Under the pieces are notes generated by a model. That model was given only the letters and a program-made list of their open reading frames with translations, was not told where the DNA came from and ran no database searches. Made by a program: the position numbers and the translations under genes. Positions 35,912 to 45,520 of a stretch of DNA of 50,006 nt are shown here, one piece after another (position 1 is the first letter of the stretch; each line of letters opens with the position of its first letter). Location: assembly GCF_000425345.1 (NCBI RefSeq), contig NZ_AUDG01000031.1, positions 1 to 50,006 on the forward strand, in the 5' to 3' direction. This DNA comes from Rheinheimera baltica DSM 14885. Lineage in GTDB: Bacteria > Pseudomonadota > Gammaproteobacteria > Enterobacterales > Alteromonadaceae.

Positions 35912-37060
35912 ATGGCCTATCAGGAAGTCAACATCGTCGATTTGCAACCAGGCAGCTATGTCGTGCAAGTATTGCAGCAAACAGGCGAAGTCGTGGTTAA
36001 ACATGCTGGCTGGGTAAGAACGGCTCAGGCAGTCGCTTTGCTAAAGCAAAAAGGGGTAAAAGTCCTTTTAATTGACCCTGCCAGACAACTACCTGAGACT
36101 CCATCAGCTGAAACCATAACGACGAAAGCGCCTTTACCAGCCGCAAGCATCAGTGAAGAAACGCCTCCGCCTAAAATTGCCTTCAGCGACGAATGGCCCA
36201 AAGCAGAACGTGCGCTAGTGCAAAGCCATAAAGTTCAACGGCAAGTACTGGATGCAGTGCGTTTCGGCGGGAGTATTGATTTAACACTGGTAGATGAAGT
36301 GAGCGCAGGCCTTGCGGACTCTATTAGCCGTAATCAGGATGTTTTGCTTTGCTTAAATCGTATTGCTGAACAAAGCGATAATCTGCTGCAACATAGCATT
36401 AGTTGCGCCGTATATATGGCGGCATTTGCCCGTTATATTGGTTTACCATCGCATAAAGTGCAGGCATTAATTACTGCGGCATTACTGCACGATATTGGCA
36501 AAGCAATAAGCCCAAATTACCTCAATGCTGAAGATTATGTCGCCATTCCAACCAGTTTAAATGCGCTACAAAAAACTGAAAACTTATCCGGCAAAATTTC
36601 ACTTTGGATCAGCCAACACTGTGCCCACTTAGATGGCAGCGGCTCACCGAAAATTACCGCAAGTCAGATAGACAAAGGCAGCCGCCTGTTGGCTATCGTC
36701 AACAGCTATGAAAAGCTCACTTCACCGCAAACCAGCAAGCTCGGCACGTTAGCGGCAACACGAATGTTACTTGAACGTGCTCCACATAAGTTAGATGCAG
36801 AGTTACTACAATTATTTATCAAATGTATTGGTATTTACCCACCTGGCTCGGTGGTAAAACTTAGCAGCGGCAAACTGGCGCTTGTGCTGGAAAATAATGC
36901 TAAAAAACCATTATTGCCTAAAGTTAAAGTGTTTTATCACAGTGCGCATCAACACCATATCCCGGCCAAGGTAGTAGACTTATCCCGCCAACAGGAAGAA
37001 CAAATCGACGGTTGCATTGATTTGAAAAAATTTGGTTTAGATGTACGTAATTACATCTAA
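35912..37060 (+). CDS. Degenerate HD-GYP protein with DUF3391 N-terminus
   Basis: 382 residues. An N-terminal DUF3391 domain (about 5-60: VNIVDLQPGSYVVQV) precedes an HD-GYP domain (about 110-310). The metal motif LLHDIGK (near 191) is kept, but the later signatures are eroded: the usual NHHE is replaced (ISQHCAHLDG), GYP reads GSP in DGSGSPK (near 248), and the DxYDA-type aspartate is Asn in IVNSYEKLT (near 268). Cyclic-di-GMP hydrolysis is therefore doubtful, and a binding or heteropartner role is more likely. The tail (YPPGSVVKLSSGKLALVLEN) matches its neighbour. It lies 87 bases ahead of an intact paralogue, so the pair is a tandem duplication with one copy diverging. Confidence 0.85.
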   Translation: MAYQEVNIVDLQPGSYVVQVLQQTGEVVVKHAGWVRTAQAVALLKQKGVKVLLIDPARQLPETPSAETITTKAPLPAASISEETPPPKIAFSDEWPKAERALVQSHKVQRQVLDAVRFGGSIDLTLVDEVSAGLADSISRNQDVLLCLNRIAEQSDNLLQHSISCAVYMAAFARYIGLPSHKVQALITAALLHDIGKAISPNYLNAEDYVAIPTSLNALQKTENLSGKISLWISQHCAHLDGSGSPKITASQIDKGSRLLAIVNSYEKLTSPQTSKLGTLAATRMLLERAPHKLDAELLQLFIKCIGIYPPGSVVKLSSGKLALVLENNAKKPLLPKVKVFYHSAHQHHIPAKVVDLSRQQEEQIDGCIDLKKFGLDVRNYI

Positions 37061-37147
37061 CATTAATGTTCTCTAAACTAAGCCCTTGAATAAGCCATTT
37101 TGCTCAACTACTCTTGTTTACAGATGCCAGAGTGATATGAGCAGTAC

Positions 37148-38359
37148 TTGAAAACCATTACCATAGACCAGTTAATATGCGGCATGTACGTTGTCGATGC
37201 GCAAGGTGCTAAAAACTTACACGTAAATGGCCTCATTACGTCTGCAACACAAATTGAGCAACTTCGACGTAAAGGTGTGCGGCTGCTTAATATTGATTCA
37301 TCCAAACAACAGGCCTTAGAACTCGACAGTTCTGAGGAAAGCCAGTTCACGCAAGCCATATCAGTAGCCGACACACCATCACTCTCCGTGCGGCAGAGCA
37401 TGAAAAAACTCAGCATGGCGCAAGAACTTAAAAATGCACAGTTACTCTACTCAGAAGCCAAATCTCTGCAAGCACGCGCATTTGCTGATATCACTAACGG
37501 CAAGGCGGTCAGCGTAGCCGACTTTCGTCGTTGCGCTGAAGGTTTTATTGATTCTGTATTTCGCAATCAAGACGCCTTGCTGTGTATCAGCAGAATACGC
37601 GACAAAGATGCGTACTTATTGGAACACTCGGTCAATGTGTCCATTTTAATGAGTATTTTTGCCAAATACCTGAAACTAGATGAAGACATTATTGTTGAAT
37701 TGGCAACCGGTGCCTTACTGCATGATATTGGCAAAATTAAAGTGCCCAACACTATTTTAAATAAACCCGGACGGCTGACAGAAGCAGAATTTGTCATTAT
37801 GCGAAAGCATGTTGAGTTTAGTCGTGACATTTTGCAGCAAACCGAAGGCATTTCACCGATAAGTATAGATGTAGCGGCAAACCATCATGAACGCCTGGAT
37901 GGCAATGGGTACCCGGCAGGGTTAGCACAAGAGCAAATTTCTTTTTACGCCCGCATGATTGCCATTGTTGATACTTACGACGCCATTACCGCACAACGCG
38001 TGTATAAAAGCGGACAAAGCTGCGTCAAAGCACTAAAGATTCTTCGCACTGACAGCCCGTCACACTTTGATTTAGCCTTAGTGAAGCAATTTATCGCCGC
38101 CGTTGGTATGTATCCACCGGGCACTCTGGTACTCATGGACAGTGAAAAACTGGCGTTAGTATTAGAAAATAATCCCAACAGCCTAACCTGCCCAAAAGTA
38201 AAAGTGTTTTACAACGTCAAACAACGCCGCTACTTAACACCAGTTACGGTAGACCTTGCCAATGCTAAGTGTAACGATGCCATTAAATCTGCGGTGAATG
38301 CTGATGAATATGGCATTGATATAAATAAGTTTTTTAATCAGTTTATTTTACAAAGTTAA
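37148..38359 (+). CDS. HD-GYP cyclic-di-GMP phosphodiesterase
   Basis: 403 residues, TTG start with GAG six bases ahead; the ATG at 37137 runs into a stop after four codons. DUF3391 domain about 1-55 (ITIDQLICGMYVVD), then a full HD-GYP domain about 150-350: LLHDIGKIKVP (near 190), NHHERLDGNGYP (near 243) and AIVDTYDAITAQR (near 274), all metal ligands and the GYP motif present. It should hydrolyse c-di-GMP and so favour motility over biofilm. It ends four bases inside the convergent gspB gene. Confidence 0.9.
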   Translation: MKTITIDQLICGMYVVDAQGAKNLHVNGLITSATQIEQLRRKGVRLLNIDSSKQQALELDSSEESQFTQAISVADTPSLSVRQSMKKLSMAQELKNAQLLYSEAKSLQARAFADITNGKAVSVADFRRCAEGFIDSVFRNQDALLCISRIRDKDAYLLEHSVNVSILMSIFAKYLKLDEDIIVELATGALLHDIGKIKVPNTILNKPGRLTEAEFVIMRKHVEFSRDILQQTEGISPISIDVAANHHERLDGNGYPAGLAQEQISFYARMIAIVDTYDAITAQRVYKSGQSCVKALKILRTDSPSHFDLALVKQFIAAVGMYPPGTLVLMDSEKLALVLENNPNSLTCPKVKVFYNVKQRRYLTPVTVDLANAKCNDAIKSAVNADEYGIDINKFFNQFILQS

Positions 38360-39141
38360 CCGGCCCAGGAAGATAACGCTGCCATACTAAATAACAGCTC
38401 ACCTCGCTCCATCAACACATACTGCGGCATAATTTCTTTAATTCGGATCTCGGCAGTAATCCATTGCCCTTCCTGCAGGTTTTTGCCGTTAACCTTAACC
38501 CAACGCTGATTTGCACGCGTGGCATAAACATGCGCGTCAAAGCGCAATGCCGGGATCTGCTGCTGTAGAGTCTGGCTTAGGCTATTAATATCCGTAGCCG
38601 GGCTAGCATTGCGTGGCGGCGCGGCGGGTTGTCTCAGGTTTTGTTCTGAGGCTTGTAGCGCAGAGGCAAACATATCTCGCAGTTCTGCAGACACCTCAAC
38701 CACTGGCTCTTGCTCTGCGGCTATTGCTGACGTTACTGCCGTCTGTGGTACTGGTTCGGCCGCTGCGGTACCCACTGTCACGGTTTTGATTGCCGGAGCT
38801 GCGCTTAAGGTTTCAACAACAGGGGCTGGTGCTGGAGATATCACCTGTGCTAACTCAGCTTCAAGTTGAACCTTTGTTCTATTGCTATGGGACGGGTTAG
38901 CATCAACATTTAACGTTGCGAATATTTTTTCTGGGGCAGCAACCTGAACCGGTTCCGGTTCCGCTGCGGGTAGTAGCGCAGGTTGCAATACTGGTGTTAA
39001 CAGGTATGCGACTACGGCCCCCGTCATCAATGCCAGTAACAGCGCCAGCACCAAGGCCAATTTTCGCCAAAACGAATGATTATCGCCTGCCGTGGGGTTG
39101 GCTTGAGTTTGCTGTTTAAGTGCAGCCATTAAAATTGACAT
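38356..39141 (-). CDS. gspB: General secretion pathway protein B
   Basis: 261 residues. GspB/ExeB anchors with GspA/ExeA and helps the type II secretin assemble through the cell wall. A cytoplasmic N-terminus is followed by one transmembrane helix (about 26-50), a long Pro/Ala-rich periplasmic linker (about 55-185) and the C-terminal T2SSB domain (about 195-258: LRFDAHVYATRANQRWVKVN, EGQWITAEIRIKEI). The ATG at 39129 is a possible alternative start. It lies 26 bases after the gspA-type gene. No other gsp genes are in the window. Confidence 0.86.
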   Translation of the reverse strand: MSILMAALKQQTQANPTAGDNHSFWRKLALVLALLLALMTGAVVAYLLTPVLQPALLPAAEPEPVQVAAPEKIFATLNVDANPSHSNRTKVQLEAELAQVISPAPAPVVETLSAAPAIKTVTVGTAAAEPVPQTAVTSAIAAEQEPVVEVSAELRDMFASALQASEQNLRQPAAPPRNASPATDINSLSQTLQQQIPALRFDAHVYATRANQRWVKVNGKNLQEGQWITAEIRIKEIMPQYVLMERGELLFSMAALSSWAG

Positions 39142-39167
39142 TGTTGTTCTCGATAAACACGTTTACG

Positions 39168-40094
39168 TTATCCACTGCGCAACAAGGGCATCAGCACCAA
39201 CGCCATACTAAAGCCCAGCACTATAGCGCAAACCCCCATTACTGGCCAGAACCAGCGCGGCAAAGGCGCTTTTTGTGTTTGTTCAGACAACGGCAATATT
39301 TCGCCAGCCGCCAGGTTAACCAGCTTGTCATTTACCATCGCCTGCTGTTGACTGTAAGCACCAAGCAATGCCCTGTCAGCCATAAGATTAACTAAGCGCG
39401 GTATACCTCCACTTAGCTGATATAACCTTTTAATTGCACTGTCGGTGAACACGGGCCTGCTGCAACCTGCTACTTGCAACCGATACTTCAAATAGTGTTT
39501 TACTTCATCCAGATCCAGTGGCAACAAGTGATATCGCGCGGTAATACGCTGTGCCAGCTGGCGTAAATCATTGCGCTTAAGTAATTGCTGTAACTCAGGC
39601 TGGCCAATCAGAATGACTTGCAGCAACTTGCGGGTATTGGTTTCAAGGTTGGTTAATAAACGCAGTTGCTCCAGCACTGCTGGCTGTAAATGCTGCGCTT
39701 CGTCAATAATCAGTAAGGTATGCTTGCCAGCAGCATGGTTTTTCAATAAGCGCGCTTTAATTTTATCGCCGAGCATTTTTAAGCTGGCATCACTTTTTTT
39801 GTAGCGAATTTTAAGCTCATCACAAATAGCGGCCAACAGCTCCAGCTCAGACAAGGTAGGGTTTAGAATAAATGCTACTTCAGCCCGTTCATCCAATTCT
39901 TGCAACAAACAACGCGACACGGTGGTTTTGCCGGTTCCTACTTCTCCGGTTAATAAGACAAAGCCCCCCGCCTCGCCCAAACCAAAGCGCAAGTGTGCCA
40001 GCGCTTCGGCATGACGTGGACTCAGGTACATAAAATCCGGGTTAGGTGCTATGGAAAATGGGGCACTGGTTAAGCCGAAAAATCCGGTATACAT
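39168..40094 (-). CDS. gspA: GspA/ExeA-type AAA ATPase
   Basis: 308 residues. An AAA+ ATPase that acts with GspB in placing the type II secretin. It opens with the family signature MYTGFFGLTSAPFSIAPNPD; Walker A is GEVGTGKTT (near 49) and Walker B LLIIDEAQHL (near 126). A C-terminal transmembrane helix (about 283-303) ends the protein, so the periplasmic peptidoglycan-binding domain of full-length ExeA (about 550 residues) is missing. The ATG has AGGA six bases ahead. It is the first gene of the pair with gspB and is divergent from cca. Confidence 0.86.
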   Translation of the reverse strand: MYTGFFGLTSAPFSIAPNPDFMYLSPRHAEALAHLRFGLGEAGGFVLLTGEVGTGKTTVSRCLLQELDERAEVAFILNPTLSELELLAAICDELKIRYKKSDASLKMLGDKIKARLLKNHAAGKHTLLIIDEAQHLQPAVLEQLRLLTNLETNTRKLLQVILIGQPELQQLLKRNDLRQLAQRITARYHLLPLDLDEVKHYLKYRLQVAGCSRPVFTDSAIKRLYQLSGGIPRLVNLMADRALLGAYSQQQAMVNDKLVNLAAGEILPLSEQTQKAPLPRWFWPVMGVCAIVLGFSMALVLMPLLRSG

Positions 40095-40161
40095 TCTGCT
40101 TCCTGCTGGTTAGGGCGCTGCCATTTGTTGCGACCGTGCATTTTGAAAGGCGACGGGTATA

Positions 40162-41418
40162 ATGGCAAAAAAAATGGCAACAGGAAAGCCGGTGCAACGA
40201 TATCTGGTAGGTGGTGCAGTTAGAGATAGTCTTTTAGGCTACCCGTTTCACGAGCGTGACTGGGTGGTAGTAGGTGCTACGCCGCAGCAAATGCTGGATT
40301 TGGGTTACCAGCAAGTTGGTAAAGACTTTCCGGTGTTTTTACATCCAGAAACCAAAGAAGAACACGCACTGGCACGAACCGAGCGTAAAAGTGGTAAAGG
40401 CTATACCGGTTTTACGGTTTATGCCGCACCCGATGTCACCTTAGAGCAAGATTTATTGCGCCGCGATTTAACTATTAACGCTATTGCTCAAGCCGATGAT
40501 GATAGTGTGATTGACCCTTTTGGTGGTGTGGCAGATATTGAGCAAAAAATACTGCGTCATGTCTCTGAAGCCTTTGCTGAAGATCCCTTAAGAGTGCTGC
40601 GCGTGGCACGTTTTTATGCCCGCTACGCGCATTTAGGCTTTAGTGTTGCAACAGAAACCCAAGTACTGATGCAGCAGCTGAGCACTGAACTTAGTACACT
40701 TACCCCTGAACGGGTTTGGCAAGAAACGGCTAAGGCGCTTAGCGAGCAAACACCCCAAGCGTATTTTCAATTACTCTATGACACCGGCGCGTTATCGGTA
40801 TTAATGCCGGAGCTGTCGGCGTTATGGGGCGTGCCGCAACCACCACAGTGGCACCCGGAAATTGATACCGGCATACATACGTTAATGGTGCTGCAGCAAG
40901 CGGCGCTGTTATCCTCTCGTATTGATATCCGCTTTGCAGCTTTAGTGCATGATTTAGGTAAAGGTGTTACCAAACCTGAGCTTTGGCCGTCACATCATGG
41001 CCATGAGCATAGCGGCTTGCCACTTATCAACCAGTTGTGTAACCGCTTACGGGTACCAAACGACTGTCGCGATCTTGCACTTTTAGTTTGCGAATATCAC
41101 CAGATTATTCACCGCGCTAATCAGCTAAAAAGCAGCACGGTGCTAAAACTATTTGATGCGGTAGATTTATGGCGCAAGCCACAGCGGCTGGACGATATCT
41201 TACTTTGTTGTATGGCCGACTTACGCGGCCGCACAGGCTTTGAACTTGCTGAATATGCACAGGCTGAATACCTGAAAATACTGGCGCAAGCGGCACGCAA
41301 GGTTAGCGCAAAAGAGCTTGTTGCTCAGGGCCTGACAGGTGAAGCGATAAAGCAAGGCTTGCAGCGCTCGCGCTTAGCGGCAATAAAAGCCGCTAAACAG
41401 CAATGCCTAAATACTTAG
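40162..41418 (+). CDS. cca: Multifunctional CCA tRNA nucleotidyltransferase
   Basis: 418 residues. It adds and repairs the CCA end of tRNAs. The class II polymerase head shows [13 protein letters not shown] (near 14) with the catalytic pair in [19 protein letters not shown] (near 95) and the neck motif [16 protein letters not shown]. The C-terminal half holds an HD domain (ALVHDLGKG near 266 and HHGHEHSG) with the phosphodiesterase and phosphatase activity typical of the gammaproteobacterial enzyme. ATG 40162 is chosen; ATG 40174 is also possible. It ends four bases inside the convergent uppP. Confidence 0.95.
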   Translation: MAKKMATGKPVQRYLVGGAVRDSLLGYPFHERDWVVVGATPQQMLDLGYQQVGKDFPVFLHPETKEEHALARTERKSGKGYTGFTVYAAPDVTLEQDLLRRDLTINAIAQADDDSVIDPFGGVADIEQKILRHVSEAFAEDPLRVLRVARFYARYAHLGFSVATETQVLMQQLSTELSTLTPERVWQETAKALSEQTPQAYFQLLYDTGALSVLMPELSALWGVPQPPQWHPEIDTGIHTLMVLQQAALLSSRIDIRFAALVHDLGKGVTKPELWPSHHGHEHSGLPLINQLCNRLRVPNDCRDLALLVCEYHQIIHRANQLKSSTVLKLFDAVDLWRKPQRLDDILLCCMADLRGRTGFELAEYAQAEYLKILAQAARKVSAKELVAQGLTGEAIKQGLQRSRLAAIKAAKQQCLNT

Positions 41419-42227
41419 CCGGCAAACCAGCCGAGGAAAATAATCAAGCCGACACCTAATAACAAACGGTAAACAACAAACGGAAACATGCCCATACGGC
41501 TGATAATTTTCAGGAAAAAGTGAATGCAAACCAACGCGCAAATAAATGACAATCCCATACCTAATGCAATACCCGTCACATCAAATCGTTCAGGTTCTGA
41601 CAACAGTTTGCTGGCTTGATAACCGCCACTTAACACAATAATAGGTATGGATAACAAAAACGAAAAACGGGCTGCACTTACCTTATCTAACCCGATAAGC
41701 ATTGCAGCGGTCATCGTAATGCCTGAGCGTGATGTACCCGGCACAATGGATAGCGCCTGAGCAACACCAATAAACAACGCCTGTTTCCAGCTTAATGTGT
41801 CCATGCTCTGTTGCTGCTTTGCTGTTGCATCAGCCCACCACAACGCAAAACCAAACACGATAGTCGTAAAGGCAATAATCCAGGGAGAGCGCAATAAGGT
41901 ATCCACTACGTCTGCTTTTGCCGCCAGCAAGCCGGCAAGTCCTGCCGGTATTGTTGCCAATATTACCCACCAGGCCAGCTTACTTTCCATACTGTGCTTC
42001 CCACTAAGGCTATGCACCCAGCCTAGTGTTAACTGGCCTATATCATGACGAAAATACAACATCACCGCTAGCAACGTGCCAACATGTACAGCAACATCAA
42101 AAACAATACCTTGATCCTGCCAGCCAAACACTGCTGACGGTAAAATAAGGTGCGCCGACGACGAAATAGGTAAAAACTCAGTAAGCCCCTGAATAATAGC
42201 TAAAATAATAACTTCCACTGTACTCAC
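41415..42227 (-). CDS. uppP: Undecaprenyl-diphosphatase UppP (BacA)
   Basis: 270 residues, GTG start with GGGAG six bases ahead. It dephosphorylates undecaprenyl diphosphate on the periplasmic side of the inner membrane to recycle the carrier for peptidoglycan and O-antigen. About eight hydrophobic spans; the active-site motifs are [14 protein letters not shown] (14-27) and [14 protein letters not shown] (near 162). The start lies three bases after the folK stop, so it closes the folB-folK-uppP operon. Confidence 0.95.
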   Translation of the reverse strand: MSTVEVIILAIIQGLTEFLPISSSAHLILPSAVFGWQDQGIVFDVAVHVGTLLAVMLYFRHDIGQLTLGWVHSLSGKHSMESKLAWWVILATIPAGLAGLLAAKADVVDTLLRSPWIIAFTTIVFGFALWWADATAKQQQSMDTLSWKQALFIGVAQALSIVPGTSRSGITMTAAMLIGLDKVSAARFSFLLSIPIIVLSGGYQASKLLSEPERFDVTGIALGMGLSFICALVCIHFFLKIISRMGMFPFVVYRLLLGVGLIIFLGWFAG

Positions 42228-42230
42228 TGC

Positions 42231-42716
42231 TTACTCCCAGTTAAATGGCACCGGCCATAGTTTTTGTTGCTTGTTATATTGCTGCCATAAACTGCTGTAG
42301 GTCTGGCCGGTAAGCGGATGTACCACCTCTGGTGCTATTTCAGCCAAAGGCCACAGTACAAACGCATTCTCAGTGATTTCAGCACGCGGTAATTCAACAG
42401 GCTGCTGACAAATGACGTCATCATAGGTTAATAAATCTAAATCTAAGGTGCGGCCACTAAACTTAGCGGCTGTGCGATCACGGCCGTAACTGTCTTCAAT
42501 TTGTTTAAATAAGGTCACACAGTCTGCTATGGCTAAATCCGTATTTGCCGCTGCAACCATGTTGTAAAACGGATCACCGGCAAAACCTACCGCTTCGCTT
42601 TCGTATACCGACGACAACGTTAATGGGCCAAAGTATTGGCTAAGGGCACTGACTGCCGCCTGAATATGAAAATGCCGGTTTTTGTTACTACCAAGGCTGA
42701 TATAAATCTGCGCCAT
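42231..42716 (-). CDS. folK: HPPK, folate pyrophosphokinase
   Basis: 161 residues. It transfers pyrophosphate from ATP to 6-hydroxymethyl-dihydropterin in folate synthesis. The N-terminal YISLGSNKN, the central EDSYGRDRTAAKFSGRTLDL (near 73) and the paired aspartates in LDLDLL that bind magnesium are all present. Its ATG shares one base with the folB stop (TAATG), so the two consecutive pathway enzymes are translated in coupling. Confidence 0.95.
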   Translation of the reverse strand: MAQIYISLGSNKNRHFHIQAAVSALSQYFGPLTLSSVYESEAVGFAGDPFYNMVAAANTDLAIADCVTLFKQIEDSYGRDRTAAKFSGRTLDLDLLTYDDVICQQPVELPRAEITENAFVLWPLAEIAPEVVHPLTGQTYSSLWQQYNKQQKLWPVPFNWE

Positions 42717-43069
42717 TAGCTGCGGCTCCGCACAATACGCACGCCCACTGTTTGCGCTTGAGGCACCGCACCAGGTTTACTTACCGTGATATCCACCGAG
42801 CTGGTTGCAAAGTCGTCCAGTAACATCTGCGCCACACGCTCGGCGACTGTCTCTATCAGCTCTATCGGTTGTGCTGTAATAAGTTTGATAACTTTTTCTG
42901 CAATGACCGCGTAATCCAGCGTCAGCTTTATATCATCGTTAGCCGCGGCATCACGTTGGTCACTTGTTAATGCCAGATCAAGGAATAAACGTTGCTGAAT
43001 AACTTTTTCCCAGTCGTAAACACCGATAACGGTATCAACTTGTAGCTGTTTTATAAAAACTATGTCCAT
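42716..43069 (-). CDS. folB: Dihydroneopterin aldolase
   Basis: 117 residues. It cleaves dihydroneopterin to the HPPK substrate, and some family members also epimerise. The family start IKQLQVDTVIGVYDWEK, the LDYAVIAEKV motif (near 50) and the C-terminal ITVSKPGAVPQAQTVGV with the catalytic lysine are visible. The order folB-folK-uppP matches the pathway and many gammaproteobacteria. It is divergent from plsY, with 138 bases between. Confidence 0.94.
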   Translation of the reverse strand: MDIVFIKQLQVDTVIGVYDWEKVIQQRLFLDLALTSDQRDAAANDDIKLTLDYAVIAEKVIKLITAQPIELIETVAERVAQMLLDDFATSSVDITVSKPGAVPQAQTVGVRIVRSRS

Positions 43070-43207
43070 TCAGTTACATCCGCATTGCGTTATTTCTCGT
43101 TTCAGGTAGGCTGGTCGGATAGGTAAAACCGCGAAAACCCTATACTCTGCTGGCCTTGAATCAGGCTGCAATCTTAACGTAAAAACTGGTGCTGAGGAAC
43201 CGCCTTA

Positions 43208-43813
43208 ATGACCCCGCTGATTGGAATTATGATGCTGACAGCCTACCTATGTGGCTCCGTTTCGTCGGCAGTGCTGGTCAGCAAGCTATTTCGCTTACGC
43301 GATCCTCGTAATCATGGCTCTGGCAACCCCGGTGCAACCAATGTGTTACGTCTTGGTGGCAAGTTGCCGGCCATCATGGTGCTAGTTTTTGATATTTTAA
43401 AAGGCACAATCCCCGTTTGGGGCTCTTACTTTTTAAAAATCGATCCGTTATTTCTTGGCTTAATTGCAATCTGCGCCTGCGTTGGCCACATTTTCCCAAT
43501 ATTTTTTGGTTTTAAAGGCGGTAAGGCCGTTGCAACAGCATTTGGCACTATGATGCCAATAGGCTTAGATTTAGCCGGTTTGCTAATTGCCAGTTGGTTA
43601 ATTATTGTCGCATTGAGCGGTTACTCGTCGCTGGCGGCTATTTTAACGGTGATGTTAGCGCCGGTTTTTACCTGGTTTATTAAACCGCTGTATACCGTAC
43701 CGGTGCTCATGCTAAGCATTTTAATTATTTTGCGCCACCGCGAAAACGTTGTCCGTTTATGGCGAGGCAAAGAAAGCAAAGTATGGGATAAAACCAAGCG
43801 TATTCGCGAGTAA
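43208..43813 (+). CDS. plsY: Glycerol-3-phosphate acyltransferase PlsY
   Basis: 201 residues. An integral membrane enzyme that acylates glycerol 3-phosphate from acyl-phosphate, the first step of phospholipid synthesis. The three active-site loops are clear: [33 protein letters not shown] (near 37) and [15 protein letters not shown] (near 100). Five or more hydrophobic spans; the tail is basic. GAGGA lies about ten bases ahead of the ATG. It stands alone between folB and tsaD. Confidence 0.95.
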   Translation: MTPLIGIMMLTAYLCGSVSSAVLVSKLFRLRDPRNHGSGNPGATNVLRLGGKLPAIMVLVFDILKGTIPVWGSYFLKIDPLFLGLIAICACVGHIFPIFFGFKGGKAVATAFGTMMPIGLDLAGLLIASWLIIVALSGYSSLAAILTVMLAPVFTWFIKPLYTVPVLMLSILIILRHRENVVRLWRGKESKVWDKTKRIRE

Positions 43814-43950
43814 GATTAGGCAATAGTTGGGAAAACGAGAAAGTGAGGTTGTAATCTCGAGCTGAGCGCCACAGAGTGTCTGAACAAAAGCACAAGCATG
43901 AGGGCAGGAGTTGCAACCAACGCATTACTCCTACCTACCCATTCTAGCCA

Positions 43951-44964
43951 TTAAATTGATGGCAAATCCTGCATTGGCCAGCGGGGTGTCACCCCAATAG
44001 TTAAATCCTGCTGCTGGCCAGCCGCTAAACGATAATAGCCCGCCAGTGCAATCATGGCACCGTTGTCAGTACAAAACTCTTTCCGCGGGTAATATACCTC
44101 ACCACCATAACGCTTTAATAAGGTGGCCAGTTGCTCGCGTAACGACGTATTAGCACTAACACCGCCGGCAATGACCAAGCGGGTATACCCGGTTTGCTGC
44201 AATGCCCTATCGCATTTAATTACCAACGTATCAACCACGGCTTGTTGGAAAGACGCGGCAATATCTGCCTGCACTTGCTCAGTGTTACCGGCCTTGGCAA
44301 TAACATTTGCGGCAGAGGTTTTTAACCCACTAAAGCTAAAATCCAGCCCTGGCCTGTCGGTCATTGGTCGTGGAAACTTATATTTTTTACTATTACCCTG
44401 TATGGCCAACTTTGCCAGTAAAGGGCCACCTGGGTAATCTAGCCCCATTAGCTTCGCCGTTTTATCAAAGGCTTCACCGGCAGCATCGTCTATCGACTCA
44501 CCTAGCAATTGATAACGGCCAATGCCTTCTACAGCCACCAACTGGGTATGGCCGCCCGACACTAACAGTGCTAAAAACGGAAATTGTGGCGGATTGGCCT
44601 CCAGCATCGGTGCCAATAAATGGCCTTCCATATGATGTACAGCCAATGCCGGTTTATTCCAGGCCAGCGCCAGTGAACGCCCAATAGCGGCGCCCACCAA
44701 CAGTGCACCGGCTAACCCCGGCCCTGCCGTGTACGCCACACCATCAATGCTGGCAGCATCACAACCAGCCTCGGCCAATGCTTGTTTAATTAACGGAATG
44801 GTTTTACGAATATGATCACGCGAGGCCAATTCCGGCACCACACCGCCGTAATCAGCATGCAATGGGATCTGGCTATACAATACATGGCTTAATAACCCCT
44901 GCTCGCCGTCATACACCGCAATACCGGTTTCATCGCAGGATGTTTCTATACCTAAAACTCGCAT
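43951..44964 (-). CDS. tsaD: tRNA threonylcarbamoyladenosine transferase TsaD
   Basis: 337 residues. It transfers the threonylcarbamoyl group onto A37 of ANN-decoding tRNAs, in complex with TsaB and TsaE. The ASKHA fold motifs are present: [14 protein letters not shown] at the start, the metal histidines in AVHHMEGHL (near 109) and VSGGHTQL (near 134), [18 protein letters not shown] and the late [10 protein letters not shown] and [10 protein letters not shown] chose ATG 44964, which gives exactly the usual length; 15 more codons are open upstream but lie in the divergent promoter gap. Divergence from rpsU is conserved. Confidence 0.96.
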   Translation of the reverse strand: MRVLGIETSCDETGIAVYDGEQGLLSHVLYSQIPLHADYGGVVPELASRDHIRKTIPLIKQALAEAGCDAASIDGVAYTAGPGLAGALLVGAAIGRSLALAWNKPALAVHHMEGHLLAPMLEANPPQFPFLALLVSGGHTQLVAVEGIGRYQLLGESIDDAAGEAFDKTAKLMGLDYPGGPLLAKLAIQGNSKKYKFPRPMTDRPGLDFSFSGLKTSAANVIAKAGNTEQVQADIAASFQQAVVDTLVIKCDRALQQTGYTRLVIAGGVSANTSLREQLATLLKRYGGEVYYPRKEFCTDNGAMIALAGYYRLAAGQQQDLTIGVTPRWPMQDLPSI

Positions 44965-45051
44965 CTGTGTCTCAAATCCGCTAAAATGGCGGTCATTGTA
45001 ACGGCTCAACGCGTGCAGAGCCAGAGGATCGGATTTAGATCGCAGAACTGC

Positions 45052-45081
45052 TTTACATCGCCCTGTCTTTTTGCGTAAAAT
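45052..45081 (+). promoter_or_regulatory. Predicted sigma70 promoter of rpsU-dnaG-rpoD
   Basis: TTTACA, 18 bases, TAAAAT, with transcription expected near 45088, about 57 bases ahead of rpsU. Main promoter candidate of the macromolecular synthesis operon. Confidence 0.65.
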
Positions 45082-45144
45082 GCCGCACCATTTTTAATCG
45101 TATTGGTTCAGAGATAACCAATTTGGCCCTGAGGTGAGAATTTA

Positions 45145-45360
45145 ATGCCTGTTGTTAAAGTAAAAGAAAACGAACCGTTTGACGTAGCATTACGTCGTTT
45201 CAAGCGCTCATGCGAAAAAGCTGGTGTTTTAGCTGATGTTCGCGCAAAAGAATTCTACGAGAAGCCAACCTGGATCCGTAAGCGTAAAAAAGCAGCAGCA
45301 GTTAAGCGTCATGCTAAGAAGCTGTCTCGCGAAAACGCACGTCGCATCAAGCTGTACTAA
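45145..45360 (+). CDS. rpsU: 30S ribosomal protein S21
   Basis: 71 residues, the full family length. S21 sits near the anti-Shine-Dalgarno end of 16S rRNA and helps initiation. The sequence is typical: [20 protein letters not shown] at the start and a lysine/arginine-rich tail ending [17 protein letters not shown] lies eight bases ahead of the ATG. It is the first gene of the rpsU-dnaG-rpoD operon. Confidence 0.98.
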   Translation: MPVVKVKENEPFDVALRRFKRSCEKAGVLADVRAKEFYEKPTWIRKRKKAAAVKRHAKKLSRENARRIKLY

Positions 45361-45466
45361 GCGCTAGTCGCTTAACGTACCTGCTTAGCGACATTGGTGC
45401 TATCTGCTGGTGATAAAACACTAGCATTGAAAAGCCCAAGATTATATCGCAAGTCGACATCTGCAT

Positions 45467-45497
45467 ACCGTGCCCGCAAGGCACGGTTTGTCTTTTT
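45467..45497 (+). terminator. Internal terminator between rpsU and dnaG
   Basis: ACCGTGCC, loop CGCAA, GGCACGGT, then TTGTCTTTTT. A partial terminator at this place keeps primase low relative to S21 in E. coli; the same logic is likely here. Confidence 0.8.
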
Positions 45498-45520
45498 CTG
45501 AATAACGCCGAAGGAAAAAG

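Noticed and set aside
40158..40163. TATAAT just ahead of the cca start as a promoter
   Set aside because: It overlaps the ATG and has no -35 at a workable distance.
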